DNA of 64,000 nucleotides. It comes from Fasciolopsis buskii (lineage: Eukaryota; Platyhelminthes; Trematoda; Plagiorchiida; Fasciolidae). Position numbers and translations under genes: made by a program. The notes beneath the pieces were generated by a model. It did no database searches. It saw nothing but the letters and a program-made list of their open reading frames with translations, and was not told the origin of the DNA. Where the stretch lies: positions 39,083-103,082 of the forward strand of contig LUCM01005123.1 of the NCBI GenBank assembly GCA_008360955.1, read 5' to 3'. Below, piece after piece: positions 55,801 through 62,900 of this stretch. Numbering within the stretch: the first letter of the stretch is position 1; every line of letters starts with the position of its first letter.

Positions 55801-56734
55801 TTTATTGGACGCAAGGCAGACAGAATCTCTGCCCCCGGGCAGAAACTCATGCCCCTCTGGTTATCCACTGGCATTAGATATTGCACCCTAAACTGTATGG
55901 AAAATTCTGTAAAAAACTTCAGTTCTCTGTGACCATAAACAGATTTTGCAGATTTTTACTGGACAGAAAATGGCCATTTTCTGTGCAGGAATAGGTTGTG
56001 TTAGTAGGGTTCTCTCAAGAGCAAGACTCTACAGACAAAATAATACAAGAAAGGCTTTGCATTTATAAATGCATATCGATATGCATTTCATCCACCCGAT
56101 CGGATGGATGGAACACGTCGTCTTCCCAATTTAAATTAAAGGTTTTTCGCTTTAATGAGCAGAAACTTATGATACTGTGTTGCGGTATTCAGAGATAAAT
56201 AAAAATAAGATGTACACCAATTTAAGATGAATTACATGAGCAAAGGAAAATCAGAAGAATGGAAACAACGATGAAAAGTAAAGACAGGTTCTGGCGATGT
56301 TATCCTAAGTCAGTCGAAAATCATTCGAAAACTCTTGTGATTCCGGAGCAGCAGAACACTTAAAAATTCGCTCCGCAATGGAATTTGCTCGAAAATTATC
56401 CCATTTTTGTAATTTTTCACATGGATATATTTGGCGATATTTAACCACAAAATGAACTAGGTTTCCAATGCATTTTTCTGACAGTATGCACAGATGCCAG
56501 TCCTAATTCCACACACCAATAGATGTGTGGAATTAGGACTCGCATCATTAGTGAATTAGACACAACTTGTGTAGCCACTTGTATACAAAAGGTGCCAAAA
56601 TTACCTTTCGGCATACGCTCCAGATTTCTCATACGAATAAGACAAAGAATGTACCCGTCACGGGTTTCGACGGTGTGTTCCTGAGTATCATACCCATGGC
56701 TGCGTATGATTTCTGTCTGAAAGTGATCGTTCAT
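26096..56734 (-). CDS. acid lipase gene (gastric/lysosomal type), five exons found
   Basis: Five exons on the minus strand join in order with matching phases (1,0,0,0): 56605-56734, 43906-44201, 38558-38860, 29706-29777 and 26096-26398. They give about 367 residues numbered from the ATG at 56734. The product is an alpha/beta hydrolase of the LIPF/LIPA family, which splits triglycerides or cholesteryl esters at acid pH in the gut lumen or lysosome. The nucleophile Ser141 (GHSQG), Asp313 (GGNDW) and His343 (YNHLDF) are all present. Their spacings, 172 and 30, compare with 171 and 29 in human gastric lipase. Cys217 and Cys226 match the family disulfide in position and spacing. About 12 mature residues and the signal peptide are missing at the N-terminus, so one further exon should lie upstream. 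Introns are about 12.4, 5.0, 8.8 and 3.3 kb and are filled with LINE relics. The reading frame is intact throughout, so the gene is probably functional. Confidence 0.88.
26710..26757. repeat. AT microsatellite
   Basis: A near-pure TA tract with a few ATAC interruptions. It marks one end of a roughly 670-bp stretch whose other end is a similar tract at 27353-27382. It lies downstream of the lipase D-E intron acceptor on the plus-strand map, that is inside lipase intron 4. Confidence 0.9.
26758..27352 (-). repeat. unclassified repeat-like unit between AT tracts
   Basis: This 595-bp stretch is framed by AT microsatellites on both sides and is more GC-rich than its surroundings. It includes a 17-base palindrome, CTCAGCCGTAGGCTGAG, near 27066-27082. 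A minus-strand frame (27091-27570) runs through it and into the flanking TA tract, where it reads as a Tyr-Ile repeat. I doubt this is a real protein. Retroelement 3' ends and SINEs often carry such tracts, so a mobile unit inserted in lipase intron 4 is my reading, without family assignment. Confidence 0.35.
27353..27382. repeat. AT microsatellite
   Basis: A TA tract interrupted by TATG units, the right-hand partner of the tract at 26710-26757. Confidence 0.9.
28944..29185. repeat. foldback element with 51-bp inverted arms
   Basis: The arms at 28999-29049 and 29100-29150 are reverse complements at 44 of 51 positions and enclose a 50-base loop. Weaker pairing seems to continue outward (a CCAATGCTAG-like block at 28944 against CTAGCATGG at 29177-29185). 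This is the shape of a MITE or foldback element, now diverged. It lies in lipase intron 4. No transposase or clear target-site duplication was seen. Confidence 0.6.
29706..29777 (-). CDS. acid lipase exon 4, 24 residues
   Basis: This 72-base micro-exon encodes [20 protein letters not shown] plus four more residues, a close match to the family's 'xRLxVYLxHxPAGTSVxNxxHW' block that leads to the catalytic C-terminal region. The acceptor is CAACAG|ACT and the donor is CCAG|GTGAGC; both phases are 0, which fits exons 3 and 5. The exon is unusually short, and a gene finder could easily miss it. The strong family match leaves little doubt. Confidence 0.92.
30880..30950 (+). repeat. tRNA-derived SINE-like head, copy 4
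   Basis: GGTTCGAATCA (30925-30935) is a near-perfect B box. It is preceded by TGGCGATTCAACTCGAAAGTTGTGG, which aligns loosely with the block found before the B box in the other copies. About 30 bases later there is a TTCTGACAATGAGAAAC stretch that may be part of a shared body. It lies in lipase intron 3. Confidence 0.4.
31000..38536. other. lipase intron 3, no exon recognised
   Basis: No lipase-like exon or recognisable mobile element is seen here apart from an AT microsatellite at 32707-32743. The open frames at 34527-34873, 36852-37199 and 37874-38116 have no motif I recognise. Exon 3 joins directly in phase to exon 4, so no coding exon needs to lie here. Confidence 0.5.
32707..32743. repeat. 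AT microsatellite
   Basis: A TA tract with two TATG interruptions. Confidence 0.9.
38558..38860 (-). CDS. acid lipase exon 3, elbow glycine and lid region
   Basis: The exon encodes 101 residues, beginning with the final Gly of the GHSQG nucleophile elbow. [19 protein letters not shown] matches the helix after the catalytic Ser, and [16 protein letters not shown] matches the family's 'xxALAPVAxxxxx' strand. The remainder covers the cap or lid region. Its two cysteines, in [14 protein letters not shown], are nine residues apart, as in the disulfide of gastric lipase. The acceptor is TTCTCAG|GGT and the donor is a perfect ATG|GTAAGT; both phases are 0. The frame is intact over the whole exon. 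Confidence 0.92.
39590..42793 (-). mobile_element. RTE-like LINE A, near full length but dead
   Basis: From high to low coordinate the minus strand shows a 5' leader (about 42300-42793, shared with LINE C). An endonuclease relic follows, with FVYAPT at about 41882-41900 and [10 protein letters not shown] at about 41772-41812. A pre-RT segment at 41256-41492 includes [10 protein letters not shown]. The RT segment at 40791-41131 includes the motif-A block [19 protein letters not shown]. The C-terminal segment at 40146-40424 contains [17 protein letters not shown] and [10 protein letters not shown]. The 3' non-coding part resembles those of LINEs B and D. Frameshifts and stops break every domain. 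At about 3.2 kb it has the size of a complete RTE-type element. It lies in lipase intron 2 in the same orientation as the gene. The clade is assigned by motif only. Confidence 0.75.
42794..43242 (-). repeat. 449-bp perfect direct repeat, copy 1
   Basis: Base for base the same as 45949-46397 by visual comparison, at a fixed offset of 3155. On the minus strand it decodes, with stops, as part of the RT C-terminal region of an RTE-like LINE ([20 protein letters not shown], then [12 protein letters not shown]). It is a fragment: its high-coordinate end breaks off at 43242 while copy 2 continues into LINE RT sequence. Its low end touches the 5' end of LINE A. It lies in lipase intron 2, on the downstream side of exon 2. 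Confidence 0.9.
43568..43604. repeat. short inverted repeat
   Basis: TTGGTATTGGTGCAC (43569-43583) and GTGCACAATACCAA (43591-43604) pair with one single-base bulge around a 7-base loop. It lies in lipase intron 2, about 300 bases after the donor. Confidence 0.7.
43900..43905 (-). promoter_or_regulatory. GC splice donor of lipase intron 2
   Basis: The exon ends CCCAG and the intron starts GCGAGA. GC-AG introns are a known minor class and usually have a strong exon-side match, as here. The matching acceptor is TTCTCAG at 38861-38867, and the join restores GHSQG without any gap. No GT lies at a position that would keep the frame. Confidence 0.8.
43906..44201 (-). CDS. acid lipase exon 2, catalytic serine exon
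   Basis: The exon encodes about 98 residues: [20 protein letters not shown] (oxyanion-side HGLL motif), [20 protein letters not shown] (family signature), the [21 protein letters not shown] block, and YVGHSQ, which holds the catalytic Ser141 in the composite numbering. The acceptor is TTTAACAG|TT. The two leading bases complete a Val codon begun by the G that ends exon 1, so the phase fits exactly. The donor is CCCAG|GCGAGA, a GC donor, and the elbow's last Gly comes from exon 3. An open frame continues past the donor to 43744, but with no family similarity. The exon sits between two identical 449-bp repeats. Confidence 0.93.
45501..45570 (-). repeat. tRNA-like sequence, minus strand
   Basis: On the minus strand a GCCC start is followed by CCAGTATAATGGCTAGG, close to the D arm of tRNA-Asp/Glu-like molecules. 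Next comes a GGGTTAGAGTCCC B box and then a GGGC that can pair with the start. The anticodon arm is poor. It is best read as a tRNA pseudogene or SINE head in lipase intron 1. Confidence 0.5.
45949..46397 (-). repeat. 449-bp perfect direct repeat, copy 2
   Basis: Identical to 42794-43242. Here the repeat is continuous on its high-coordinate side with the RT domain of LINE C, so this is the likely source copy. The low side changes abruptly at 45948/45949 to sequence that is not LINE-like. It lies in lipase intron 1, upstream of exon 2. Confidence 0.9.
45949..49045 (-). mobile_element. RTE-like LINE C, 3'-truncated relic
   Basis: On the minus strand a 5' leader at about 48600-49045 aligns with that of LINE A (shared CCTCTA-CCATTG-CCTTTC-AATCTTCGG blocks). 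An endonuclease relic lies at about 47955-48245, including VYVLTDCS in place of 'VYAPTDCS'. The pre-RT segment at 47447-47674 contains [15 protein letters not shown]. The RT segment at 46625-47150 has [20 protein letters not shown] and [12 protein letters not shown], the usual 'YRGISL...S+LL' and 'E.QAGFRPGRGC' blocks. The RT C-terminal part ends at the 449-bp repeat. The last 120 or so residues expected of this family are missing. It is broken by stops and lies sense to the lipase gene in intron 1. Confidence 0.7.
49046..49719. other. lipase intron 1, nothing recognised
   Basis: No exon, repeat or domain is seen between the 5' end of LINE C and the trinucleotide microsatellite. Confidence 0.45.
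49720..49807. repeat. (AGT)29 microsatellite
   Basis: About 29 uninterrupted AGT units. In one frame it reads as polyserine and on the other strand as polytyrosine, which creates two spurious open frames. Its purity suggests it is polymorphic. It lies in lipase intron 1. Confidence 0.97.
50590..51480 (-). mobile_element. RTE-like LINE B, 5'-truncated fragment
   Basis: At the high-coordinate end the minus strand reads [20 protein letters not shown], matching the RT C-terminal segment of LINE D ([19 protein letters not shown]). The low-coordinate end (50590-51000) matches the 3' parts of LINEs A and D at the DNA level. The endonuclease and RT core are absent, as is typical of 5' truncation. 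LINE D follows head-to-tail about 220 bases higher. Confidence 0.6.
51700..53860 (-). mobile_element. RTE-like LINE D, 5'-truncated relic
   Basis: The minus strand carries, in order, several LINE blocks. The pre-RT segment at about 53640-53860 is similar in DNA to 41280-41460 in LINE A. An RT entry block follows with [19 protein letters not shown] and VPILKKG (53100-53260). Next are [12 protein letters not shown] and [20 protein letters not shown] (52848-53054). The [16 protein letters not shown] block leads to [15 protein letters not shown] (52266-52589), and finally [20 protein letters not shown] (51902-52105). This is the clearest set of RTE-type RT blocks in the window. Frameshifts separate the blocks. 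No endonuclease part was seen upstream, so it is 5'-truncated. It lies sense to the lipase in intron 1. Confidence 0.75.
53861..54425. other. lipase intron 1, nothing recognised
   Basis: Only motif-free short frames are present between LINE D and the CR1-like relic. Confidence 0.4.
54426..55020 (+). mobile_element. CR1/Jockey-type LINE relic, RT C-terminal end
   Basis: The plus strand reads [20 protein letters not shown], the 'LYKxxVRxHLEYA' block near the end of the RT of CR1/Jockey-type LINEs. After a stop-ridden spacer come RNFVFS and then [20 protein letters not shown], matching the terminal 'RxxFFSxRVVxxWNxLP' block. Its orientation is opposite to that of the lipase. It may belong to the same family as the element at the right edge, of which the corresponding part lies outside the window. 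Confidence 0.6.
55021..56057. other. lipase intron 1, nothing recognised
   Basis: No exon or known repeat is seen. Short open frames have no motif. Confidence 0.4.
56058..56110. repeat. cluster of three palindromes
   Basis: A 16-bp perfect palindrome (56058-56073) overlaps a 22-bp perfect palindrome (56067-56088). It is followed directly by a 22-bp palindrome with one mismatched pair (56089-56110). The cluster lies in lipase intron 1, about 500 bases after the exon 1 donor. Confidence 0.8.
56493..56546. repeat. long hairpin just inside lipase intron 1
   Basis: The perfect 17-bp arms (56499-56515 and 56524-56540) have an 8-base loop. They are extended by a further 5 bp (56493-56497 with 56542-56546) across one mismatched pair. 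On the transcribed strand the hairpin starts 58 bases after the exon 1 donor. Confidence 0.85.
56605..56734 (-). CDS. acid lipase exon 1 found (N-terminal region)
   Basis: The exon encodes 43 residues plus one base. [20 protein letters not shown] and [17 protein letters not shown] match the family's 'xxIIxxxGYPxExxxVxTxDGYILxxxRIPxG' opening. The donor is AAAG|GTAATT, and the single G left over joins the TT that starts exon 2. The 5' limit is uncertain. A CTTTCAG acceptor gives a start at 56740, but the conserved reading frame then meets a TGA just before the ATG at 56734, which would make this a first coding exon without a signal peptide. A second acceptor, CACTTTCAG, gives a start at 56716 and would let an upstream signal-peptide exon splice in. 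Family comparison favours the second or an unseen upstream exon. Confidence 0.85.
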
Positions 56735-56740
56735 TCATCC

Positions 56741-59700
56741 CTGAAAGCATTAGGCTGGAACACCTACCACATTTTCCATGACTTCTGGATCAGGTAAATA
56801 CCATCTAAAGAAAAAAAATGTGTTGGTATGCGCAAATGGTAGCCCTGCATTAACGAATAATAACAGAAATTGACAAGCAAGTGCAGTATACGCCCTCCGG
56901 CCGACCATCGCGATACCACATTACATGACCTCTGGGATCAAACACAACCCCGAGGGCTAAAATCATTTGAGAGTGTGATGATTTAAACAAAGATCAGATC
57001 AGGGTACAAGAATGTTGCGCATCCCGGTGTTAGTTTAGTTTATTGCACTGGGTATCTCGCATGCCCCGTAGTTATTCGACTTTTCGAGATACTTTATTCA
57101 TTTTCATCTTTTGTTGTTGAAAGAATACATGCGACGAATGGGGACCGCCGTCTGAGCGGTTTGTGAAAACCGATATTTCAGTTTGTTGCAGCCTAGCAAC
57201 CTTACAATGAACTAACAGGAAGATGGCGTCGATATTTGTGCCAGTTTCAGTCATCATTTCTCATTTCAATGCAAGTTGAAAAATCAGAGTGATATGTCCA
57301 TCAATACTTCATTATGTTCCTTATGCAAAACCATTTATTTTCTTGATTCTTTAAGTGTCTCGCTGAATCCAAAGTTCCAGATCAAGAACTCCGCAGAACC
57401 ACGCATTTTTTCATTCCGCAACCGAAGTCATATCAGTGACAAGTGCACGTGCGAGTGATAACGCCAGCGTCACAAAAAAATACAGCGGTTGGCTGCACAT
57501 GTGTGCCGATTTTGGAAAATCAAGTTTTTTATTTGAACTGGTAAGAATTTATAACATGGTCAAGTTAACAGCACCTGTTCACTTAATTGTCCAAGAATTA
57601 AGTTCGAGAGAATTGTTTAGTTTTCTGTGAAATCAATACTGGTCCGTTGGATAAAGAGTAGCATGCGATCCTGCTAATATATGCCTCAATCTTAGTTCCT
57701 CTGTAAGTGCAAGTCAATGGAACGACCAGTAGCCAACGCGCAAAACTGTCCACAGATTTTGAGAGAAAACCACGGGGCGGTGGAAGGAGACCGGAGATGC
57801 TTTAATGAACGCAAAAATGTGCTCGCTATCAGTGGGGCATAAGAAATGAATATGAGGCTTGCCTTTTCATCTTTGTTCATTACCATGGGATTTATGTTTC
57901 TTCCCCAAAACAAATGTCTTTCTTCATATTAAGCCGAACAACACTGAAAGATAAGTTTGAAGAAGACGCTCTCAGGATGGGATGCACGCCGTAGATGGTT
58001 ATAAGTTATTTGGTTCTGTGAACAACCGAATAACGGTCGGACATCCCCGCGAGTGTCGCAGATAACAAGCTAGACTGCATCGGTAATTGCATGATTTTTT
58101 GCACCAACAAGGATAATGACGAATTATATTGCATTAGTCCGGAGCCAACCATGTGTGCATTCGCAATACTTACCCGTCGGAATGGGGTTGGTGTGGATAC
58201 CCGATGCAAACCCGGACCGGACAGAGCAGATGCCACATTACTACCAAACCCTTCCATAAACCAATTACCGGCGGCATATCGGAAGATGCAGCCAGGATTT
58301 CTTTTGTATTTTATTACGGAAACACCTCCGTCTGGTAATGACTTAAACGATGATTTGGCCTCAGTTTTTTTATCATGCTATGGGAAGTGGTATGGTAAAA
58401 GCCCAAATGTGTACTCATGGGGTACCCTTCCGGCATCACTGCCATTCCGTCCCTCTTTTGATGACCTTTAGGATTCCGCTGTGGTTATGGTAGCGGCCTG
58501 TCGTCGGGAGCTGCCGTTAAGGTGCATTTACTCCAATCTTTGAGCAAACAGGCGGCCGTTTCACCTTTAACTGACGCGCTGAGCTGTGCCATCAACATCA
58601 CTGAGCCCAAAAGAGTGGATGGCAATTTAACGTTCCCCAGGCTACGGCGGTCATATTTGGTCCTTCTGATCAAAATTCCAGCTTTTCTTTCCGGCCCAGA
58701 TCTGGTGCCTGGTTTGGGCACAATAACCAATTCAGCCATGTTTTACGACGGGTGTGATCTAGGTGCAAGCTACTGAAGAGCACAGGCGGCATACCTATGT
58801 TTGCTGCCACTTTTTGCATTCGACTCATCAAAAACCGTGCAGCAAGGCCTCTTTGAACCGCGTTTCTCTTTTCACTCACTCCAGACTTTGGACGACTTCA
58901 TTATATCTCGCATGGCTGCCGATCACACTCCCGAAGGCCTAGGCTACTGCCTACACGTATGCGCAAGGACCTAGAAGGTTATAAGACGAGAAAACCTTGG
59001 TGATCGAGATGGCCCGAAAAGGAAGCTACCAGTGCTGCAAACTAAGTGAAAAAAATCCAAAAAGTTATGTAGATGCACGTCTGTTCCGCCGTAGCAAAAC
59101 ATATGGGATATACTGAAAGAGCTAATGTACTTCTGGCCGAGGTAGATATCGCAGCCGTTGGCGAATATTGCAACTGGGGCACAGCGATGGCAGAGCCTTG
59201 GCTTAGTAAGCAAAAATTCGGGCCTTCTCAATCATTACTTCTACAGTGTTTCAGGTTAATGAGGAGACATAAAAAATCAGTATTTGAAAGAACCCCATGA
59301 GGAGCATTTCTGTGTATACGGAGGGAGAGAAATCTCTCCCGTTATGGAGGGGAGTTGCCAGCATTTAATGACAGGACAGCGGCATAGTTAATCAGCAGGG
59401 CCAAATTTTGGGAGAAATACATAAATAGAAAACAACTGAAAGGCGAATAAAAGCAATCCGTTTCCAGTAAGTTTAACCAAATATCAATGAGTGCATAAGG
59501 ATAATCGAGAAAATCTGCATCGCATCAAAATGACAGTAAATAATGTAACACAGTGCCCGAAAGATTCTTGCCTTCATTTGCCTTCAGTATGGCTCAGGTG
59601 AATTCGATATTTATTCGGAATGCCTAGAAAAGTAAAATAATTTTTGCCAAACAGTCAAATTCCCTTAATTTTTCGGAGCATCAGTATTTGTCATCAGCCA

Positions 59701-59985
59701 TCGCAGGCCGTGCTGCCAATAGTTATTTCAAATCTGGACCGACAAATTTAAAACTAGAGTCTACAAAATGTTTAGGGGTATTGTACTGAAAACCACAAAT
59801 TATATCCCAGTTCCAATCCCATATTAAGATAAAACTTTACAATTGGCCAGACTAAAATTATTTCCACCTCCATGCTCCCGCAATTCTTGACGCCATCCCG
59901 TTGTCCGTTTGTAAGTTGCCGAAACTTCATACTATACCATAGTACTTCAGGACCTAATTCAATCTCAACAATACATACTACGTCT
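56741..59985. other. region upstream of lipase exon 1, no exon recognised
   Basis: A signal-peptide exon should lie here or beyond, but no minus-strand candidate with a hydrophobic start and a fitting donor was recognised. The stretch at 58000-58800 is more GC-rich and carries open frames on both strands (for example plus 58091-58471 and minus 58485-58739). The minus frame's ELVIVPKPG opening is faintly reminiscent of an RT block, but too little follows to support it. A small hairpin (GGGAGAGAAATCTCTCCC) lies near 59323. Confidence 0.4.
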
Positions 59986-59989
59986 TCAT

Positions 59990-62900
59990 TAGAGAAAACA
60001 AACCAGCCTCAAGGCCGCACTGCTTCAGTCAAAAACCCTTAAAACCCTGATTCCCTCTGAAACACGCTCAGTTTCGCCTATCGAAATCTTTACTAATTCT
60101 GATCCCAAATCACCCAATGTCTCAACAAGACTAAGTGACCCAGAAATTAGAGTTCAACAGATCGAGTACTTGTCACTGATACTTTCCTCATTAGGCAGCC
60201 TAATTGACCCATTCAATGAGACTACTTCCAGCAATGTCGCTGCAACAGGAGACTTCCTGGATTCCGAAACTAAAGAAGTCCACAAATACACCGCGAATGC
60301 GAAGAGCGCTGTTGCCCTGAATATACCCGACCGGCTCCCACTGCCACTGATTCAACCCACGATAGTGAATGTTTGTACTACGACCCACCAAGGTATCTGT
60401 GATCTAGGCTCCGAAAAATATACCCGCGAGAACAACTACCCAATTTTGGTTTAATTTCCGGGTAAACTATCTCACAAGGAGTTTATAACAAACAAGGCAA
60501 CCATTGCCAACCACACGCCTTACAAATGTATCAAAATCTCGACTGACGAAATTCCCTCCCAGAGAGAAATTCGGCAGTCACAGAAGTTTACAGCAACTTG
60601 TGCAGTGGACAAGACTTCGGTTGTACCTGGCGCTCCCCTGTGACTAGTGTGCGTCTAGTACCGGTTCCTCATGATGGGCCAAATTCTAAGCTTACTGTCA
60701 TGGTTTCAAATAACCTACCTTATCCCTGCGCCAGACTCCATCGCCCCACATCTCCGGCTATCCCTGCCCGGTGACCACTAACGGGACATACTTGTGGGCG
60801 GGGATCACTCAAAGACCCCAAAAGCTACAAATTTAAACAGTTCGTTTAATCAGCCTCCTTCTTACTTACGCCGCTCAACGTCCTGCGCAAGCTCTTTAGC
60901 TCACAAATCTGTTACTATTCCATCTGAGAATAAATCCACTGATGGCAGTTACACCCATCTTCACGTATACTCAGTGCGAAGGAGGTAAACGCTGCACAGT
61001 ATCTCCGTTGGTCGCAACAAATACCGGTAGATCTGGCTGAAACTCAACCCCCTTCGCTCGTCCAACCACTCCGCGAACATGCTCATCTAAATTAACCAAC
61101 TCTGTTACCCCAAGCCAGCAGCGCAGATGGTATAACCACACAGGTGCTTGCTGTCCCACCGATGTCTTTTCAGGCTAATACCAACCGCTTGGCATAAACC
61201 CCATCCCAGACGCGCCCTCAAACACTTTTCGTCCCTCTGTCAAACAGCAGAAGAGCACCCAGCCTAAATCAATTGAATCCCACAGAGGGAGCACACCAGT
61301 CACCTATCAAATTGACCACACAAACCGACTCGTCAACAGCCATCCCGATAACCTAGCAGGCCAACCTGTTTGTGGACGTCAACTGCCTGGAACCCTCGAC
61401 AGACTCAACTCGAGTAAGCCATCCCGGCATGAGCTCTGCCTATTCGGAAGACCCACAAACACACTGCGGCTAACCAACTGTCTCAAAATCACAAAGTGAT
61501 TGGTCCACTGTAACCTGGCCTTCTCCGCCTTTTGGAAATCCAGTTGCCAACTTCTAATGAAACGCTAAAGCCCCTCGACATTTGAAGCATTTGACTTATC
61601 GTCTTTACTTTGACCCACTTACTAGGCAACCCTGTGTGCGTGCAATCTCACCATCAGAAAGCTCTTCTCCTAATCCTGTACCGCCAGGCCCTCGCCTCAT
61701 CTACCTTTTTCCCACTAACTTTGAATGATTTGTCTCTTCCCCCAGGCTACCCGGCCAAATCTAGACAACTGCATGGCGCCCGGTAATCCACTATCTATCA
61801 TAAGCCTGCTCTCTGGGCTTCCTCTTGTCCAGCGCATACCTCGACTACCTCGCCAGACAAACACTGATTTTCTCATTCATGCAGGTTACAAAAGTAATTT
61901 TACTCCTAAAACCACGTGCAAGTTTCTGACAGCTGGCTTTTTTCTCCAGCGTCTTCCTAGGCTCCTTCACCATCCTCCTAAATTGCCAGTTCTGTTTAAA
62001 CAACGTCGTCAGTCGACCACCTAACACAGTCTTAAGGCCAATGATACCACTTTCCCCATATCAAAAACCCCTAAAACAGTGTTCATTAATTTCCAATCAT
62101 TTTCTATCACTTCGCATTTAGGTTTGCAACACACCGGAGACAGACCAGTACATCTAACTCGATTAGCTTTTCTCCATCACCGCAGCCACGCACCAATTAA
62201 ATCCCTGATAAGCATATTATCTAGTTGGCCCATACATAACCAACCTTATGGATATCATATGAATTTGAATGCCCTAATAAGTTTTCTCTACTCTTCCAGA
62301 AATCCCACATACTAGCTCATATTATAAGGGAGCCAAGATTGCCAGCAGCCAAAAACACGATTTAATCCTGGTAACAGAAACCTGGTTAACGCACCAGAGC
62401 TTCACTTTTTTTCATTGGTATGTTACAGCCCCTACCAAAACCAGTAGATCAAACCGTAGATGGGGTGGTTGCTTATCCTGCGTAAAGCAGCCTTACAGGG
62501 CTCCCATTCTCCAACATCCGTCGCTCTATTCTATTTCATTTGGCTCCACATGCAGCTACCCGAGTACACAAAATACTTGGGATTTATTTACAGACTAACA
62601 ACCTGGAAAAATTCCGCTATCTTTTGTCTCCTCCAAGCCCTCTTTTATAATTCTGGTCTCCCCTTCGACCGTGAAATAATTGCAGCCGACTTCAGTGATC
62701 TTAAAATTTGCCGGTCCTTTTCATCCGCTAAACCAACGCTACTGGACTTCTTCATTGAAGAGCATGCTGGTAGAAAGATTCACCGTGTGACAAAGCCCAC
62801 AACGTTCCATAATATTTTAAACCTAGTTTTTACACAGCATTACAAATGTTAAGGTATCAGCATAACAACCCTCCCCCGGGAGGGACCAAAAGATGGTCAC

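Noticed and set aside
58006..58776. Overlapping long frames on both strands in a GC-richer stretch
   Set aside because: One frame opens like an RT block (ELVIVPKPG) but no further RT motif follows; too weak to call a gene or element.
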